Assembly (NCBI RefSeq): GCF_000972845.2
Contig: NC_040032.1
Span: 21,686,248-21,750,247 of the forward strand
Origin: Larimichthys crocea
Lineage: Eukaryota > Chordata > Actinopteri > Sciaenidae
Direction of reading: 5' to 3'
Length of the DNA stretch: 64,000 nucleotides
Shown here: piece by piece, positions 1 to 13,610 of the stretch
Layout: each line of letters begins with the position of its first letter
Numbering within the stretch: the first letter of the stretch is position 1
Translations under genes and position numbers: made by a program
Notes under the pieces: generated by a model
Databases searched by the model: none
The model's input: only the letters and a program-made list of their open reading frames with translations
Told to the model about the DNA's origin: nothing

Positions 1-3000
1 ACAAATCTTCAGAGCAATTAAAGTCATCATGTGTGCATTTAAGTTATATTATTATAATTTGTATATTATTATATACCAATGTTGCTATTAAGGGTTTCTA
101 ATCTGATCTGAATTTAATTTCATGCTAAAAGACATTTTAAATACACCAGACACAATGACAGCAATAATAATTAACTTTCTGATCACCAGCCGCCACAGTC
201 ATCATCATCATCATCATCGTCATCATCACTTTTTTTAGGATGAGACACCCAAGCTGCACAGTAGCCGGGCAGTTTGGAGAGAGTGCAGGAGAGGGAGCAG
301 ATCTGAAGTGTGATTACTCGGCAGCCAATCTCCAGGGATTAATGCCGACAGCTCATCAGGAAGTGGAGTAGATCAAACAGCGTGGTCAGATGCAGTTACG
401 CACAGGGGTTGTGCTGTAATTAATCATAATCTGGGTTGTGGGAATTTTGTCAGTATTTTTATCCATCTCTTTTTTTTCCATCTACTGTGCTTACACCAGA
501 ACCACTTATGTTAATCTCCACAGACTTTTTGGCTGCTGCATATAGTTCTATTACATCTGTGTCTATGGAACAGTACTGGAAAATTCAAAATGGATTATTA
601 TCTTATTAGCTTTTTGTACCACCCACCTTCATGTAACTTCCTGAGTACAAACTGACAGCCGGTTGCATATAGAGATCTTTGGTACTGTACATCTCTTGAA
701 AAATCTTTGTAAACATGTTACCTGTTAGTGATGAAGCAAACTAACTGAACTGACAGCAAGTTTACTAGGAGAGCCTTAAGTTAGGCGACTCTTTAATGAA
801 TTAAATAATGTACAATCCTCAGAAGAAAATGCCAAGTGGAAGTAAGAGAAAAAAATTTAGACTTATTAAAATTCTGCTTATGTTCCTGTGATCATCATTG
901 CATTTATACACATAAGAGCTGTCATCTGTAATAATGGAACACGCAAAGTTATTTCACTGTCACTTGTTAACACATGCTGAATTTTGGGGAAGCATGCCTA
1001 AAATGATGCATCAAAATACACATCAAAGATATTTCAGTTTTTCATTTTAGTTCATTAAATTAATATAGTATAGCCTGCACAATAAATATGAGGTTTAAAG
1101 TATGATTTTAAAGATGTTTTTTAATATGAAGGTAAATTTGGGGACTGGAAATTAGCTGGGACTGTATGATACCTCTGTAGCGGCAGCCTGACGAGTGAAC
1201 CTGAAGAAACTGGATGTGAAACATGTTGTTTGCTATGCTGAATGATTTCTCCTGAACGCAGCACTCTGTGAAATCTTTCAGCTCTGAATATCTGAAAAAA
1301 GTAATACTATTTGGACCCCTTTGTATTCGAGCCTTTTTTATACCCTGGAAATGTATTCATCCTCGTCTCTCATGTACAGTATATGCATATATGATATCTG
1401 CCACAGAGCCATGCTGTGATCATAAAATATTCATGGACACTATATGCATTGTAAAATTTAGATTCTTGAGAGCCTCCACAGAAAAGAACTAACTGTCCTC
1501 TGTTGAAATAGTCTATGTGCACTGTGTGCCGTTTACAGTATTGCTCCAGTCTGTGTGGATTGGTTGGAAATGTAGAAAATTCATTGTCTTTCAGTAGCTT
1601 CTCTTCTTTTAATCTTAGAGACAGATAAGTCAAAACCTTGAAGATTTTATATAACACAATACATAGATACAAAAAAGTAGCGTGCGGGCAAATGCACTTT
1701 TTATAACTGACCTTTTTAATGGTAGAAAGTAGTAACCATGTTCCAGAAAAAATCCCCTGGGAATGATGCTCGTTTGGGAAAAGCGGCACAAGGCGCTTGT
1801 AAATCACACAGGGAGAAAGAAGTCTGTTCTCATAGAGGAATATGTTGGGCTTATTTCAAGTTAACTTAATTATCTTTGAGGAGAAGTCCCTATTTCTGGC
1901 AGACTTCCTTTGTGTACATAGAGTTTAAAATTACAGAGCAATGGATGAATATTACCCACTTAAAATCACCAATTACTGTACAGTAGATAATATATCTTTT
2001 ACATAAAAACATAAACATAAACAAACACATCCTAACGGTACACCCAGCAGGTGGTACACAGAGATAGCAAGGAGTGAATGCTGCATGGTTGGCTAATTTA
2101 GTTCAGTTAATGCAGGTGCATATATTATCAGCAAGCTGGTTATTCGTTTAGCACTAGCTATTGTGAAACTGTTTTCAAGTTCAAGTCAGAAATGAATAAA
2201 TGTAATTATACAGATATAAATTTTCATTTATTCCTGCATTTGTCTTTTTTTTTGCCCTTCATAGATTCAACCCTCATGTGGTCAAGGGAACCTGTCTAAC
2301 CACAATCAGCTGAACAAAATGAACAAACAACATTTTATAAGTCCACGTTAGACGTGCTCCCTTTCTTCCTCTACATCAGTGACTCAGCTCTTTTATCACC
2401 AATCAGATCTTTTATCTTCAACCAAACCACAAATCCCTCAAAAACTCATCTCTTTTCAACGCGGCGTCCTTTACTTTTTCGCTGATAACACCGCTGTGCT
2501 GTGTTCACCATGACTCGTGCTTTTAATCAGATGTACCTCCCAGCAAATGCAGCTCCCTCATTAGCATTCGCTGCATACACCTCAGCACACTGCTGGCCGC
2601 TCTCGTTCCCACTCGCAGCGCTGTCTCCCTCACTGTAGGATATGATACATAATGCATGTACTCCAATGACTCCCCTCTCGCTCCCCCTTTTTCCTATTCT
2701 AATCTCCCCATCCTGTGGTCCAATAAGAATAATGTGGTAAAGGTTGCAATATTGACCGGAAAAAAGTTTCCTTCCCTGCGAATCCAGCCTGCTGAGTCGA
2801 CCTATATGAGCAGCAGCATATCAGCAAATATATATTACCTTCATGCAAATCTTGTTTATGTCAACATGAACTGCTTTGTCATAACTGAGGATGAAGTGAT
2901 TAAACATAACGATTGGAATAATGTCAGGTTTGCTCAAGAAAAGATAAAAATCAAGTTGTTGTTTTTTTGACAATGTTGAGATGAGGAAACTTATTTAAAA

Positions 3001-4546
3001 CAGTAACTTCTTACCCAAACTGCCTGTTGTAAACATTCACGACATTTACAGATCAGCTTCCTGCTTAAACTTAGACATGCTGTACTTGACAAATATTGGC
3101 CCACACACTGCTTTCCTGTGCAATGAGGGTTTGGTCTGGACATTTTCACTACACTCCGTTTTATAGTAGTATCTGATATTTTTTTTCTCTCTGACATTGC
3201 ACATAACATCAACATGAAATGACATGAAAATTAAAAAATGTCTTGTTATAAGAAAAAAATGGCTTAAAGTAGCTGGAAACCCAAATCCACAAAAGTCTTC
3301 AGACTATGCAATTTAGGGTTGTATGTACATAAACAATATATTTAAACAGTAAAGACTACTACTAAACTAACATTGCCTTGTTAAGTCATCGTAAAGATCA
3401 CACACACTTCATTATCATCATCAATATAAATTCAACCGATTCACTAACTAACTAACTCACTCACTAACTGCGAGGTCATGATATTCTGGTAAAAGTACTG
3501 TTTTTTGTCAAAGGAGTCTGGTCTGGTGGCTTTAAAGAGAGTGATGGCAGAGTAAAGCAGTGGACATTTTCTAAATATAGCATACACTTAAACTGATATT
3601 TATTGTTTTAGGTGGTGAAAGGACTCCCTGTCCACAGCAGTACATCGTTTAGCTTTCTGTCAGTACTCATGACGGTGCTGTCAATCAAATTGTGATCTGT
3701 CATGCCTATACAGTCTGGAAAAATTATCTAAACAGCAAAATGTTTTTGAACCAGATTGTTCTATTACTTATGAACATTTATTTTCATTCAGATTTTGTGG
3801 ATGCTTAATGAGACGCTCAACTTTGATAACATATTTATGTATTTTTACTATTTCAAGCCAGAGGCTTTCCAGAGGCTTTAAGAAATTAGCGTGTTACTCA
3901 TACGCCATTTGGTGATAACAGGCTGGGTAAGCTTGCAAGTTGGTGTATCGGATGACAGAAAAAACAATTTCATTTCAACACCCAGATAATGCTACAGTAA
4001 GTGTGTGTGTAAGTCTGCTGTGAACATAATACTTCTTTCTCATAGCGAATGTCCACTGGCATTAAAATAACCTGCAATGTTACTCCCTCCCAGTTATATG
4101 AATGAGCACGGAGGAAGTTATCAGCTTCAAGCAAATGGGAGGCAGAGAGATGACAGCTGCTTGGTGTGCGTTAAAAACATCCCAGATCCAAATTTGTCCC
4201 TGTTCCTACACAAAAAATAAGCTGTCACAGAAAAACAACTCAATGTTCACCATCTGCAGTTCCCCCAGTTATCTATGATGCTTTTTTATCTGAGCGGAAA
4301 TGTAAATTGTTGAGTGTTGACTGGAGAGAGGAGAGTCATACTTGATGTCTATGAAGCTGCTCAGTCATCCAGGTAATTGTACATTTAGAAATGTTAAAGG
4401 TAGATGGATTTGCTTGTTTAAACAAACCAACAGTTACAGTGTTTGAGACTCTTCACAAGTTGAGAGAACTGAAGAATCCTCTTGGTTAAATGTCAAAGCA
4501 GCAGACACACTTGTGTTCGTATTTCAGGATTCATTTCATTGCTAAT
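1..4546. other. Intergenic, no gene recognised
   Basis: AT-rich sequence with only short frames (under 150 codons) that resemble no protein I know. It contains a TCA microsatellite near 200. Around 2405-2470 there is a weak trace of a non-LTR reverse-transcriptase C-terminus: a Lys-Ser-Leu-Lys and Leu-Phe pattern broken by an apparent frameshift. Near 3440-3470 there is a short ACTA/ACTC tandem. Confidence 0.5.
199..229 (+). repeat. (TCA)n microsatellite
   Basis: About ten TCA units interrupted once by TCG. A simple sequence repeat with no coding context. Confidence 0.9.
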
Positions 4547-4550
4547 TTAA

Positions 4551-5120
4551 CCCTCTAGACCCCAATAGAGTGTTGCTGGAGTGTTCCTGCTCAATCAACA
4601 CTTTCTTCTTTGAATTTGGAGCTTTTTTAAAACTGAATTTGATTCAACACTTACACAAATAAATAACACAAAATAAATAGCACTTAAACAGCTATTTCCT
4701 TTATAAAAAGAGAAAAGAAAATCGCATAATTTATATGTGTAAAGGTCACTGTGACCCGGTCAGTCCTCCCTGCTGACTCTTCAGCAAACTGTCCCCCAAA
4801 AAACAGCTTCCATCTGGGCAGCGAGAGCCGGTTAAGTCCCGCTGTCTACACATGGTGATTACGTGTTGTGATGTGAACCCACAATGTCTTTGTATCTGGG
4901 TCAATATGTCCCTTTGATAAGATAAGATACGTAAACCTTTAGCTTTGTAGATGGAGCATTTATACATAGAGAGATATAATATATATATATATATATATAT
5001 AGATATATAGTTAGGGGTTTTAACCCGGACTTTATCCTTGTTTTGATTCAGATTTTAAATAAACAGTTTCTCCTGGGTGTTACAGTGAAATATAGAACAG
5101 GCGCTATGGTGTCTAGAGGG
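4551..5120. mobile_element. piggyBac-like non-autonomous element (MITE)
   Basis: The left end reads CCCTCTAGACCCCAATAG and the reverse complement of the right end reads CCCTCTAGACACCATAGC: ten identical terminal bases, then near-identity. TTAA lies directly before the left end (4547-4550), the target chosen by piggyBac transposases. The right flank is AGAG, so the second TTAA has mutated or the right end is slightly off. The 570-base interior has no transposase frame and includes an AT-dinucleotide tract. Superfamily is inferred from the target and the CCC...GGG termini. Confidence 0.65.
4974..5009. repeat. (AT)n microsatellite
   Basis: Alternating AT for more than ten units, followed by AGATATATAG. 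It lies inside the piggyBac-like element. Confidence 0.9.
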
Positions 5121-5124
5121 AGAG

Positions 5125-8100
5125 TTTACATTCTTTGTAAATATGATACACTAGTGTATAATATTGATCTGTCCAATACTTCTTACTGTTTTTAGACAAA
5201 CATTGCATAAATGGGCACTGCAGCTCATTCATTTATTGATTTTCTGAATGGCAGGTTGTGGTATCTTCTTGTGGGTCAGTGTTTTTTTGGGGGGTTTTTT
5301 GTTAGTAATTATTTTCTTGCCCAGCTTCTTTAATCAAATAAGAATATCAAGAACAACCTGGCTTTGAAACAGTTGCTGACTGTTTGCTTTTAGCTTGTGA
5401 TTGGCAGTAGTTAACATAATTGGATTAGTTGCCTGGCAACAGTAAAAGGACGCCTGTGCAGACTCAGAATAATGGCAGAGTGATGCTTATCTGTCTCATA
5501 TTCCTTCTCGTTTTTTCCCAGCCGTCCACACAGGACATCTCACATGTAACAACTAATTCCCTTCAGACTGGAAAAATCCATTACCACCCTACTTCTTCTT
5601 CTTTCCGTGTTTCTCTCTCTCTCTCGCTGTTTCCCAACCTTCACAGTCCTCCTCTCTAAATAAACCTCATCAATCTGCTGCAACAACAATGCCTCCACAG
5701 TCTTCAGAGACGGTCCACATCATGCTCTGCTGCACCTCGGACACTGCTGAGCTCAGGCCTGGAGGTGAGGATTCAGAGGCAGTTCAGCGTTTCTCTGACA
5801 GATGACAGAGAGCATGTTTCAGGCCAAGAAACCCTCAATTCAAGGCTGTGACCTGCACAGTATAAAAGCTAATCTTGTGCCAGAGGATGCTACTTTGATA
5901 CAAGACCAGAAAAATAACAGTATTAGTCGTTTGTGTAGATTCTTAAAGCAACTTACGTGTATGAAAAGGGATCTCTTCATTCAATCTCCTTACAACTACT
6001 ACTACCAGGTTGGTTTCTTGAGCAAACGTAAGTTGGAAGGTTAGAAAACAGAATCAAAACAGCTTTAAGTTTTTACATACAAGGAATTCACCTTGGAGTT
6101 TTGGAGCATTAAAAAAACATTATGTAAAGAAATACAAGGAAGATAAAAGCACTAGAAGATATAAATATATTAATATGTTATATTTTATGTATTATATGTA
6201 TGGACAGACTGGTGTTGCAATTTCGTTGTACTGTACTTGTACTGCTACAAAAAGCCTTCATCCAATCCAATCCAATATATGTACAATAACTTTTTTTTGG
6301 TGAAAATAACACAGTGCACAGTTTTGCGCAAGAATATGAAGAATCTTTAAGTGTGCAAGTCACCTAAAGGCACACCTGTTTCACCTGTTACAATAGGTAT
6401 GACTTGTAGCTTGACTTGTGTCAATGCAATGCAATCACACAAGCGGACACAAATAGATGCAAATTCACTTCTTATTAGAAGACAAAACCATTCAAATTGA
6501 ATTCAATTTTCAAAATAAAACCCTGTGCAAACTTCTGATCGTAAAAATAGCCAAAGGAGAAGTTATTTAACTGCATAGCCTATTTACTCATGATAGAAGC
6601 ACATAAACAAAGGACAACTGACCAAAGCTGAACAAGTTAACAAACTCTGCTGGGCAAAACCCTCCACTTCTGAAACGCTCATAGTGGGATATGAAACCGC
6701 ATGGAGAACAGACCCAAACAGTTCTGCTACATGACTGCCCATCACTCTACCATCTCTCTACATTCACACATCTATAAGTTTTTTTGTGTCTGTATTGTTG
6801 TATTTCAGGCCTGTATGTGAAACTTGAATAATAATTTAAAAAAAAAGAGGAATTAATGAAGTTAAACTCCTTCTTGAGTTATAGCTGTTAGAAACTGCTC
6901 CAAACTAATCCTAAAACAATTTAAAGTCAAAAACATGCTGCAAACAAAGACAACACAGGCAAATGTGCAATGATTGTACACGTACTGTAACAGAAAGAGA
7001 GAAGGGTGATGGAAAAACAAGGTGGGGTGGTCCGATGCAGATCTGTTTTCTAGAAATTACATTTATATACAACTCATTTGCAACAGCAAATAATGTTTTG
7101 AGGGAAACGTAAGTGAGTAAGTTCCTTTTTCTCTGAACTTAATAAGAAAATGCTGTTAATTAAATGTCGATAGCGAACACAAGTGTTTTACTTTATCAGC
7201 CAAAATCTGGCAATGCACTATTCAGTAGTGACTACAGCATTATTCAACTCAAGCACTCTGCTAAGGTTAAGATTGTTGTGTTTTAATAGAGGAAAAAGTC
7301 AGAAACGACTTCAGACACAAGATTTTTTTTATTAACATTCATGACAGCGCCTCTGCTTTTTTTTTTTTATCTCCTGTTGCTTTTTTCTTCATTGTCTCCA
7401 GGGCTGCAGACCAAATTAGGAGCTTAATCAGCAGCATGGGACACGTTTGGGCCCAGTCTGCTCCATGAATAAAACCAGAGCAGAAGCTATTGCTTGTGTG
7501 GTTCTTGTCACCCTACAAAACTATTGATTTTGTTTTGACTTGGCAACATCCATACAATATATATTCACTCACCCAATCCCTAAACTACTGATTTTGTCGC
7601 TGTAAGATATACTTATTAGCTCTTGTACAGCTAAACTACTTGCAAAGTAGACACTTCTTTTATGGCGGTCCAGTGGCTAAGTGTTGGGATTTTGATACTG
7701 AATCCACCACAGATGATGATCAAAGGTAGTACTTGGTTTGCACATAAAATGAACATGGTAAGATTGATATTAAGTGATTTAATGAGTTTGTGAACTATCA
7801 TTTACAGCTGAAAGTAAAGCCAGTGTGCTCTGAAAACTAAACCCTGATAACTGAGAGGCAATTATTCTGTAAAACAAAAAAAATGTCTTCTGTTATTTTT
7901 ATGCCACAGTGACTCTGCGTGGCATTCACACAGTTGCTGTGCATGCTGCTAATGGAAGCTGCACTGCCCACTTATGGACCCCGTACTATTTGAAAATGGC
8001 TTCAGTAATTCTCATCAGCATTCATTTCATGCAGGAAGGAAAGGGAGATAAAGAGGGAGACGGAGAGGCACCGAACATAAACAAAGACTGAGTGAATGGG

Positions 8101-8885
8101 CAAATTGGAGGCAGAATAGTTTAGCAAATGAGCCGACAATGAGACTTTCACCCATCAACCAAACCAGGCCTCCCAGGAATCCTGCTGCCTGTGTGAAGCT
8201 GTTCGTAAGAAAAATACATGTCATAATGATAACGAGCAGCACTGAAATAAAGAAAGAGGATTCCAAAACTGTTAATGTCCCTTGTCTGTTGTGTTCCCAT
8301 GACCTCAAAACAGCTTTTATTGTATGACAGATAACGAAAGGCATGTTCACCATGGATTCTGCTCAGATAGAAATGTGTTTTGTGTTCCGTGTTGTGTTGC
8401 GAGGCTGACATGTTTACTGGGGGATTACATATAATAATGAGATGGTTTATATTTATTTGATTTGGACTTTATGACTGTTGAAACCAAGTTGAACCGAGCC
8501 CACTATGGGACAGATGATTTAAATTTAAAAGTCTAATGTGTCAGATTTAATGTTTTCATTAGTGTACAATCACCTGAAAAGAAGAATCATTATGTTTTCG
8601 TTCCCATTGGGTAGGAGCTACTTGTGTATTTCTGATTTAAACACTGAGGGGAGTATTGTTTTCTTTGTATATAAGAAATCAGATGTATTAAGGCAAGGTC
8701 AGTCTAAGTTAGCAGGTGGAGGGGAGCACATGGTTCTTACCGTAAAACCATCAAATGCAAGTCAAGTCAAGAAATGTAAGGTCAAAATTCAGCAGTGCAA
8801 TAAATTGGAAACCACCCAAAGCTTTTCTTGTCATCAGGAACACTCTACCACCTGCCAAAATGACCTGAGTTTAAACAGTCACCAC
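5125..8885. other. Intergenic, no gene recognised
   Basis: AT-rich, with short frames only. Apart from the non-LTR tail at 6213-6279 I see no structured element. A stretch near 7663 starts like a tRNA-type SINE head but lacks a B box. Confidence 0.5.
6213..6279 (+). mobile_element. Non-LTR retrotransposon 3' tail fragment
   Basis: Reads CAATTTCGTTGTACTG and ends in a TCCAATCCAATCCAAT tandem. In fish genomes this kind of 3' UTR end is typical of L2/Rex1-type LINEs with short tandem tails. Only the tail is seen, with no reverse-transcriptase sequence, so the family is tentative. Confidence 0.5.
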
Positions 8886-8888
8886 ACT

Positions 8889-9106
8889 TAGAATGAGACT
8901 ACAGATGTCGTAGGTCTTCTTCCAAGTAGTCTGCCATGTTGAACTGCCTTGTTTCTAGAGTAGCCTAGAACAGCCAAACTAAACACTGTTTCTAGAAAGG
9001 ATCCATCTTTGACACGTTTTGTACCTCTTGTAGTTTCTCCTCCATGCTAGGTGGGGGTTGCAATCTGCAACTACACCGCCAGATGCCACTAAATCTTACA
9101 CACTGG
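8889..9106 (-). mobile_element. Dispersed teleost repeat, minus orientation
   Basis: Read on the minus strand it starts CCAGTGTGTAAGATTTAGTG, then GCATCTGGCGG and TTGCAGATTGCAACC, and continues through GTTTGGCTGTTCTAGG to CTCATTCTAA. I recognise this layout as a very common teleost dispersed repeat. A shorter + strand copy of its head lies at 43869-43935. No coding capacity and no clear target duplication were seen. Class (MITE or SINE-like) is undecided. Confidence 0.6.
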
Positions 9107-9539
9107 TTTGTTTAAGCAGCGTCGCAGGGTTTATAGTTGATTATACAAAGAGTCTACACATTTCAGAGCAAATAATTGTACAATAAACCCCAAACTTGGG
9201 ATCTACCAGAACGTGCTGGTTTGACTCAAATGGCACTGCTGTAATGCAGTTAAAATGGAAACCATGCAATAGTAAAATTATCATTCATTTAGGGTTGTAA
9301 CAGTGCTGGAACAAATAGGGGCTCATCCCGGATCATCCGTCACAATCACAGACTCCAGTGCATCACATAAATGTAGTGTTTCAGCCAGTCAAATAAACTA
9401 CTCTGAACATAACCCAGGCCGTTAATACATTTGTCGCCATGGTGTAATAAAAAGAATTTAGTAATACACAAAGGGTTGATGCTGTAAATTAAGACAACAC
9501 AACCATACGAGTGTTTGGAATTATTGATCAAACATGATA

Positions 9540-9929
9540 CACTGTAAAAAAAAACGTCTGTAGATTTTATGGTTAAAAACTGCTACGCCATGACAGCGAA
9601 GGACTGTAAAACATGTCATGAAGCATGACTGTGTTTTCCTAAAACACTGTCATATTTCAAAACTTATTTTATATATGCTATTTTAAGGGAATTTATACAG
9701 AATAAAGTAGTATTTTGTATTTTTCCTGAGGCTTTTAATTGTACAGTAAAACACCATAATATTTAATGCCATATTTTACAGGGTTTTTTTTTACTGTCAT
9801 CAGTTTTTCACCATAATATCTACAGGCATTTTAATGTCCTATTACCATGATATTAGAAAAGGTTGTAGTGTATTTATTACAGTAAAGTTCTGGCAACCAC
9901 AGCTGCCTTTTTTCTTCTTTTTTACAGTG
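9540..9929. mobile_element. Short inverted-repeat element with CACTGTAAAAAA termini
   Basis: The left end is CACTGTAAAAAA and the right end TTTTTTACAGTG, a perfect 12-base terminal inverted repeat 390 bases apart. The interior is rich in TTTACAG/CTGTAAA motifs in both orientations and includes a CAACCACAGCTGCC stretch that I recall from this fish MITE group. No target duplication is evident (GATA before, TGGT after), so the superfamily is open. No protein is encoded. Confidence 0.65.
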
Positions 9930-12900
9930 TGGTTATTGTACATGTGAATACTGTAGTGACCTAAAAACAGATCCATAAACATAACGTGTACACGTATAAA
10001 GAGCTGAAATTAAAATGTATTCTACTGTCCTTGTTGCTTGTGTTTTCCATCCATCACTTCCCCTGACTTTGTCTTTTTTTTCTTTCCCTGTTTGCCCTTT
10101 ATTAAAATAATTTAGTCTCAAACATCCAGTCCATCAAAATGAAATTGGAAGTAAGGCCATTGTAATATTATTTGACTAAAATTTTAAATCATCTGTCTGG
10201 CCTCCTTCAGGTCATGGGGTGCATGGTATACGGTGTGTCTGACTGTCACAAGTACAGACAGGTTCTTAATTCCCGATTTATCATGAAGTGGTATCAATGA
10301 ATGCAAGATCAACAGCAGTTCCCTTAATCCCAGACAATTTTCTCTAACTCTAACAGAAAATTGAATCTATATTTGATGTCAATACATTACAAAATTGTGA
10401 ATTTGTTTATAAAGTTGTCCATATTCATCCATTTTTCTGGAAGTACTTTCAGTTCAACTCAGATCTTTACTTTTACCGCACAGTCCAGTCAACTCTGATG
10501 TGGAGGCTGTTTGCCTCTTTCCTTCCCAGTGTATTTCCTGCAGTTTCCATCTCTGTTTTATCTGTGCCTTGTCTGTCTGTTTCCCTCTTTCTCTCTCTGT
10601 GTCGCTGGGTGTGGCCTCTGCTTTCCTTCTCAATTGCCAGATCATCTTACCACTTGTTCCCCCTTCGCCAATCATCCTCTGCAATTTAAAAGACCAGATT
10701 GTTCAGTGTCCCTTGTTTTGCTCTTGTGGAATCTGTCTAACTCTGTTCTTCTTGTGCTCTAGGAAAATCCGCTTTGCCACTTATTTGCCACCACCCGAGA
10801 CACCCCCTCACTGGATCTCCCACTCGCCTGCGCATTTCCCTTTTCTGAACTCAATAAAATGTGTTTAATCGATTCAATCTTCTAGCTTGTGTTTGCATTC
10901 TCAGTCCACTATCGTTCATCTTAGCATCACCTTCATATGCTCTTTTTTTTAAAACCTGCAACAGTTTTAAGTTGTCAGTTGGCATTAAACACTGAAAAAT
11001 GATAACTGACCATAAACAGCAGTTTATAGAGTCATCTGTCTGACACATAAAATGTTAATGAACTTCTCATCCAAATAATATCCTCCAGCAACCACAACTC
11101 ATAAATGAAACTTCACATGCCTCTGTACAGTATATGTACATGCACAGTATACACAAACACACACACACACACAGCCCATACGGTCACATCTGTATTAGAT
11201 AAGGCTCCAAGGTGGAGCGCTGGTCATAATTTCACTGCAGCCGGCGAAGCATCTTCAGAGGTTAAAATGTCGACCGCTTTGGGCGACTTCAATCTGCCCC
11301 AGTGGTGCTTGAGCGCAGGAAGCCTCGCCTCTGCCCAATCTAATCTCCAGTGTAATCCAAAGCCCAACTGCTTTCCCAGCACCACCATCTGCACCCACCA
11401 CCTGAGCTGTTTGGCAGCAGAAAGAAATCACAGGAGTGTTCAAAGAGGCAAGATTTTGACACTTAGTGCCCAGCGGAGCAGTGCTTTTAGATTTTAGATC
11501 CTCTCGCTTAATAATGCTTATTAGAATGCTACAGACTTGTGTTGTGGTGTTTTTGTCCTTGGTGGTGCATTTAAGGACAATTAGAGGTAAATTACAGTGT
11601 TGGGAAACTATCTGTGATATGATTAGAATCTCAATTGTTAGAAACAGTTCAAAAGTGGCTTGGCATTTATAACTACTAGTCAAAAGTAAAAACTGTGTGG
11701 AAGTCAATATGTGGCATGAACGTCTGAAATTCCTCTGTCAATGTTCACCTCTGCCATGCTCTGACTCTGCTCGGTTACAATGCCCACATACCCAGCTCCA
11801 GTTCTGGCACGACATCCACTCGTCATCAGCTTTCGCCAACACCCCTGGCCTGGAAGCCTCCTCTTCCCAGTCGTCACTCTCTCATTGCTAGAGCAGCCCA
11901 GCTAACAAACAGAGCTAACAGCAGCTATACTACACAGCAGTTCACTTTGTCTCTCTATAAAATAAAACCCAGTTTAACCAAAATCAGTGAACTAATTAGT
12001 GGTTATGTGACTTGGTTACATACTTGATCGTATCCAGAGCACGGAGTTACAAAGCTCAAGAACAGGCATACTGTATAAATGATAGAGACACCATTCACCT
12101 GATTAAAAGAGTCAGTTTAGCAAAATGATTTAAAAGCATTTATTTTATGATAGAAAAGTTACGCAACTTCACTTTAAAGACCGTTGAATTGGATATGAAA
12201 AGGAAAACTGAACACATGAAAAACTATTGTTTGTATCTATTGTCAGCAAATTCAAGTACATATCGGCTAAATTAGATATTTAGTTTTATGACTGCAGCCC
12301 TCTGAAGATTGAATAGATGTTGGAAGTGACCTTACATGAGCGAAATTTTCATTTGGAAAAAGAGCTCAAGGTTTATCAGTGGTACACCTTGAAACTTTAA
12401 TGGATTAGTCTCACTCATTACACTGTCTGCCTGCTTCGCTTCGCTTAAGATACATGTTTATCTTGGAAATATAGAGAAGGTTATCAAGCTCAGGGTAAAT
12501 TATTCTACCTGTGGCTCTGGAGCTTTATGGTGATATTCAAGGTGAGGGAAAATTGAAATTTTAATGAATTAGCTCTACATGCTGCATTATGGTGGTTTGT
12601 GCACATAGATAGGTCAGACGGGGGTCATCAAGATGATGATAAATCACATGGTGTGAAGACATTCAAGGTGAGGAGAGAATGGCTGTCCTCTGGGAAGAAG
12701 TAAGAGACCTGAAAGTTTGGATTTAAAACCTCACACCATCTGATCAGATGCGCCAACACAGAGCTGTGAACACACCCCTGATGAAACGTGCACCACCTTC
12801 ATTCCCAGAGGGACCTGGAGACACAATGTGATTGAATAAATGGATGAAATAAGGAAGGGGAAGAGACAGCCAGCTTCAGCTTAACTTGTGAGTTTGGTAT

Positions 12901-13610
12901 TGTTGAGATTGCAGGTCTTCCCTTGTAAGCAGAAAGCTCTATAAAGTGAGGACAGAGCAACAAATGTAATCTGGGAGAAGATGAGAATTTTTTTAAACCC
13001 ACCACCATCTCACAATGGAAGAAAAACGCAGCACAGCGAGGCGGCTGCAGCTCCTTCAGACAGGAACTAAACAGCAGTGAGTTGTAGCTGTCTGTAAACT
13101 GAAGGTCAGCCACGTTTTGCATTTATGTGTCCATCACCTAAATGTACATTTTTATACATATCAATTAGCATCTAACAGAAAAATAGCTAGAAGTAAATTC
13201 TTTATGTAGTGAAATCTTTTTAAACAATGTCTTTACTGCACTGAGGTTGCTGTGAATACTTTTACAGACCAGATCTGCTAAATGTTGAATGATGAACTTG
13301 AAGCTGCTTTGATCAATTTTTGGCCACTAAAGTGCAAAACATAAAGACAGGATTTACAGCCACCACAAATCACTTGCTTAGAGCGTAGTTTAACGTGTTA
13401 GGAGACATTTTAGTACTTCCTGCAGACACAGATCAACATTAACCTGTTGAGCACGACCGGACCAGATACTGGGTCGAGATGTGGTATATAGAAGATGCTT
13501 TATTCAGACATAAAGATATGAATGTCATAAGCTTTCAGAATCTGTAAACCAATTGTATGTTGTCCAAATATAAGAGCAAGCTGTGATGAAAATTCAAGAT
13601 AGTTTTTTAA
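9930..13610. other. Intergenic, no gene recognised
   Basis: AT-rich with a pyrimidine-rich stretch at 10500-10680 that produces several overlapping frames by composition only. A polyadenylation-like AATAAA lies near 10854. A CA tract lies at 11155-11174. The frames at 11105-11500 and 11255-11707 are on opposite strands of the same DNA, and neither shows a recognisable domain. Confidence 0.5.

Noticed and set aside
7663..7720. tRNA-like SINE head (GGCGGTCCAGTGGCTAAGTG)
   Set aside because: Resembles an A box region, but no B box (GGTTCRANTCC) follows at the right distance.
10498..10868. Overlapping frames of 63-122 codons on the + strand
   Set aside because: They are different readings of one pyrimidine-rich stretch and encode Ser/Phe/Leu/Cys-rich low complexity without a domain. 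The AATAAA at the end is compatible with a decayed LTR or chance.
11105..11707. Opposite-strand frames of 130 and 150 codons
   Set aside because: They overlap on both strands, share no known protein motif and have no plausible splice or promoter context.
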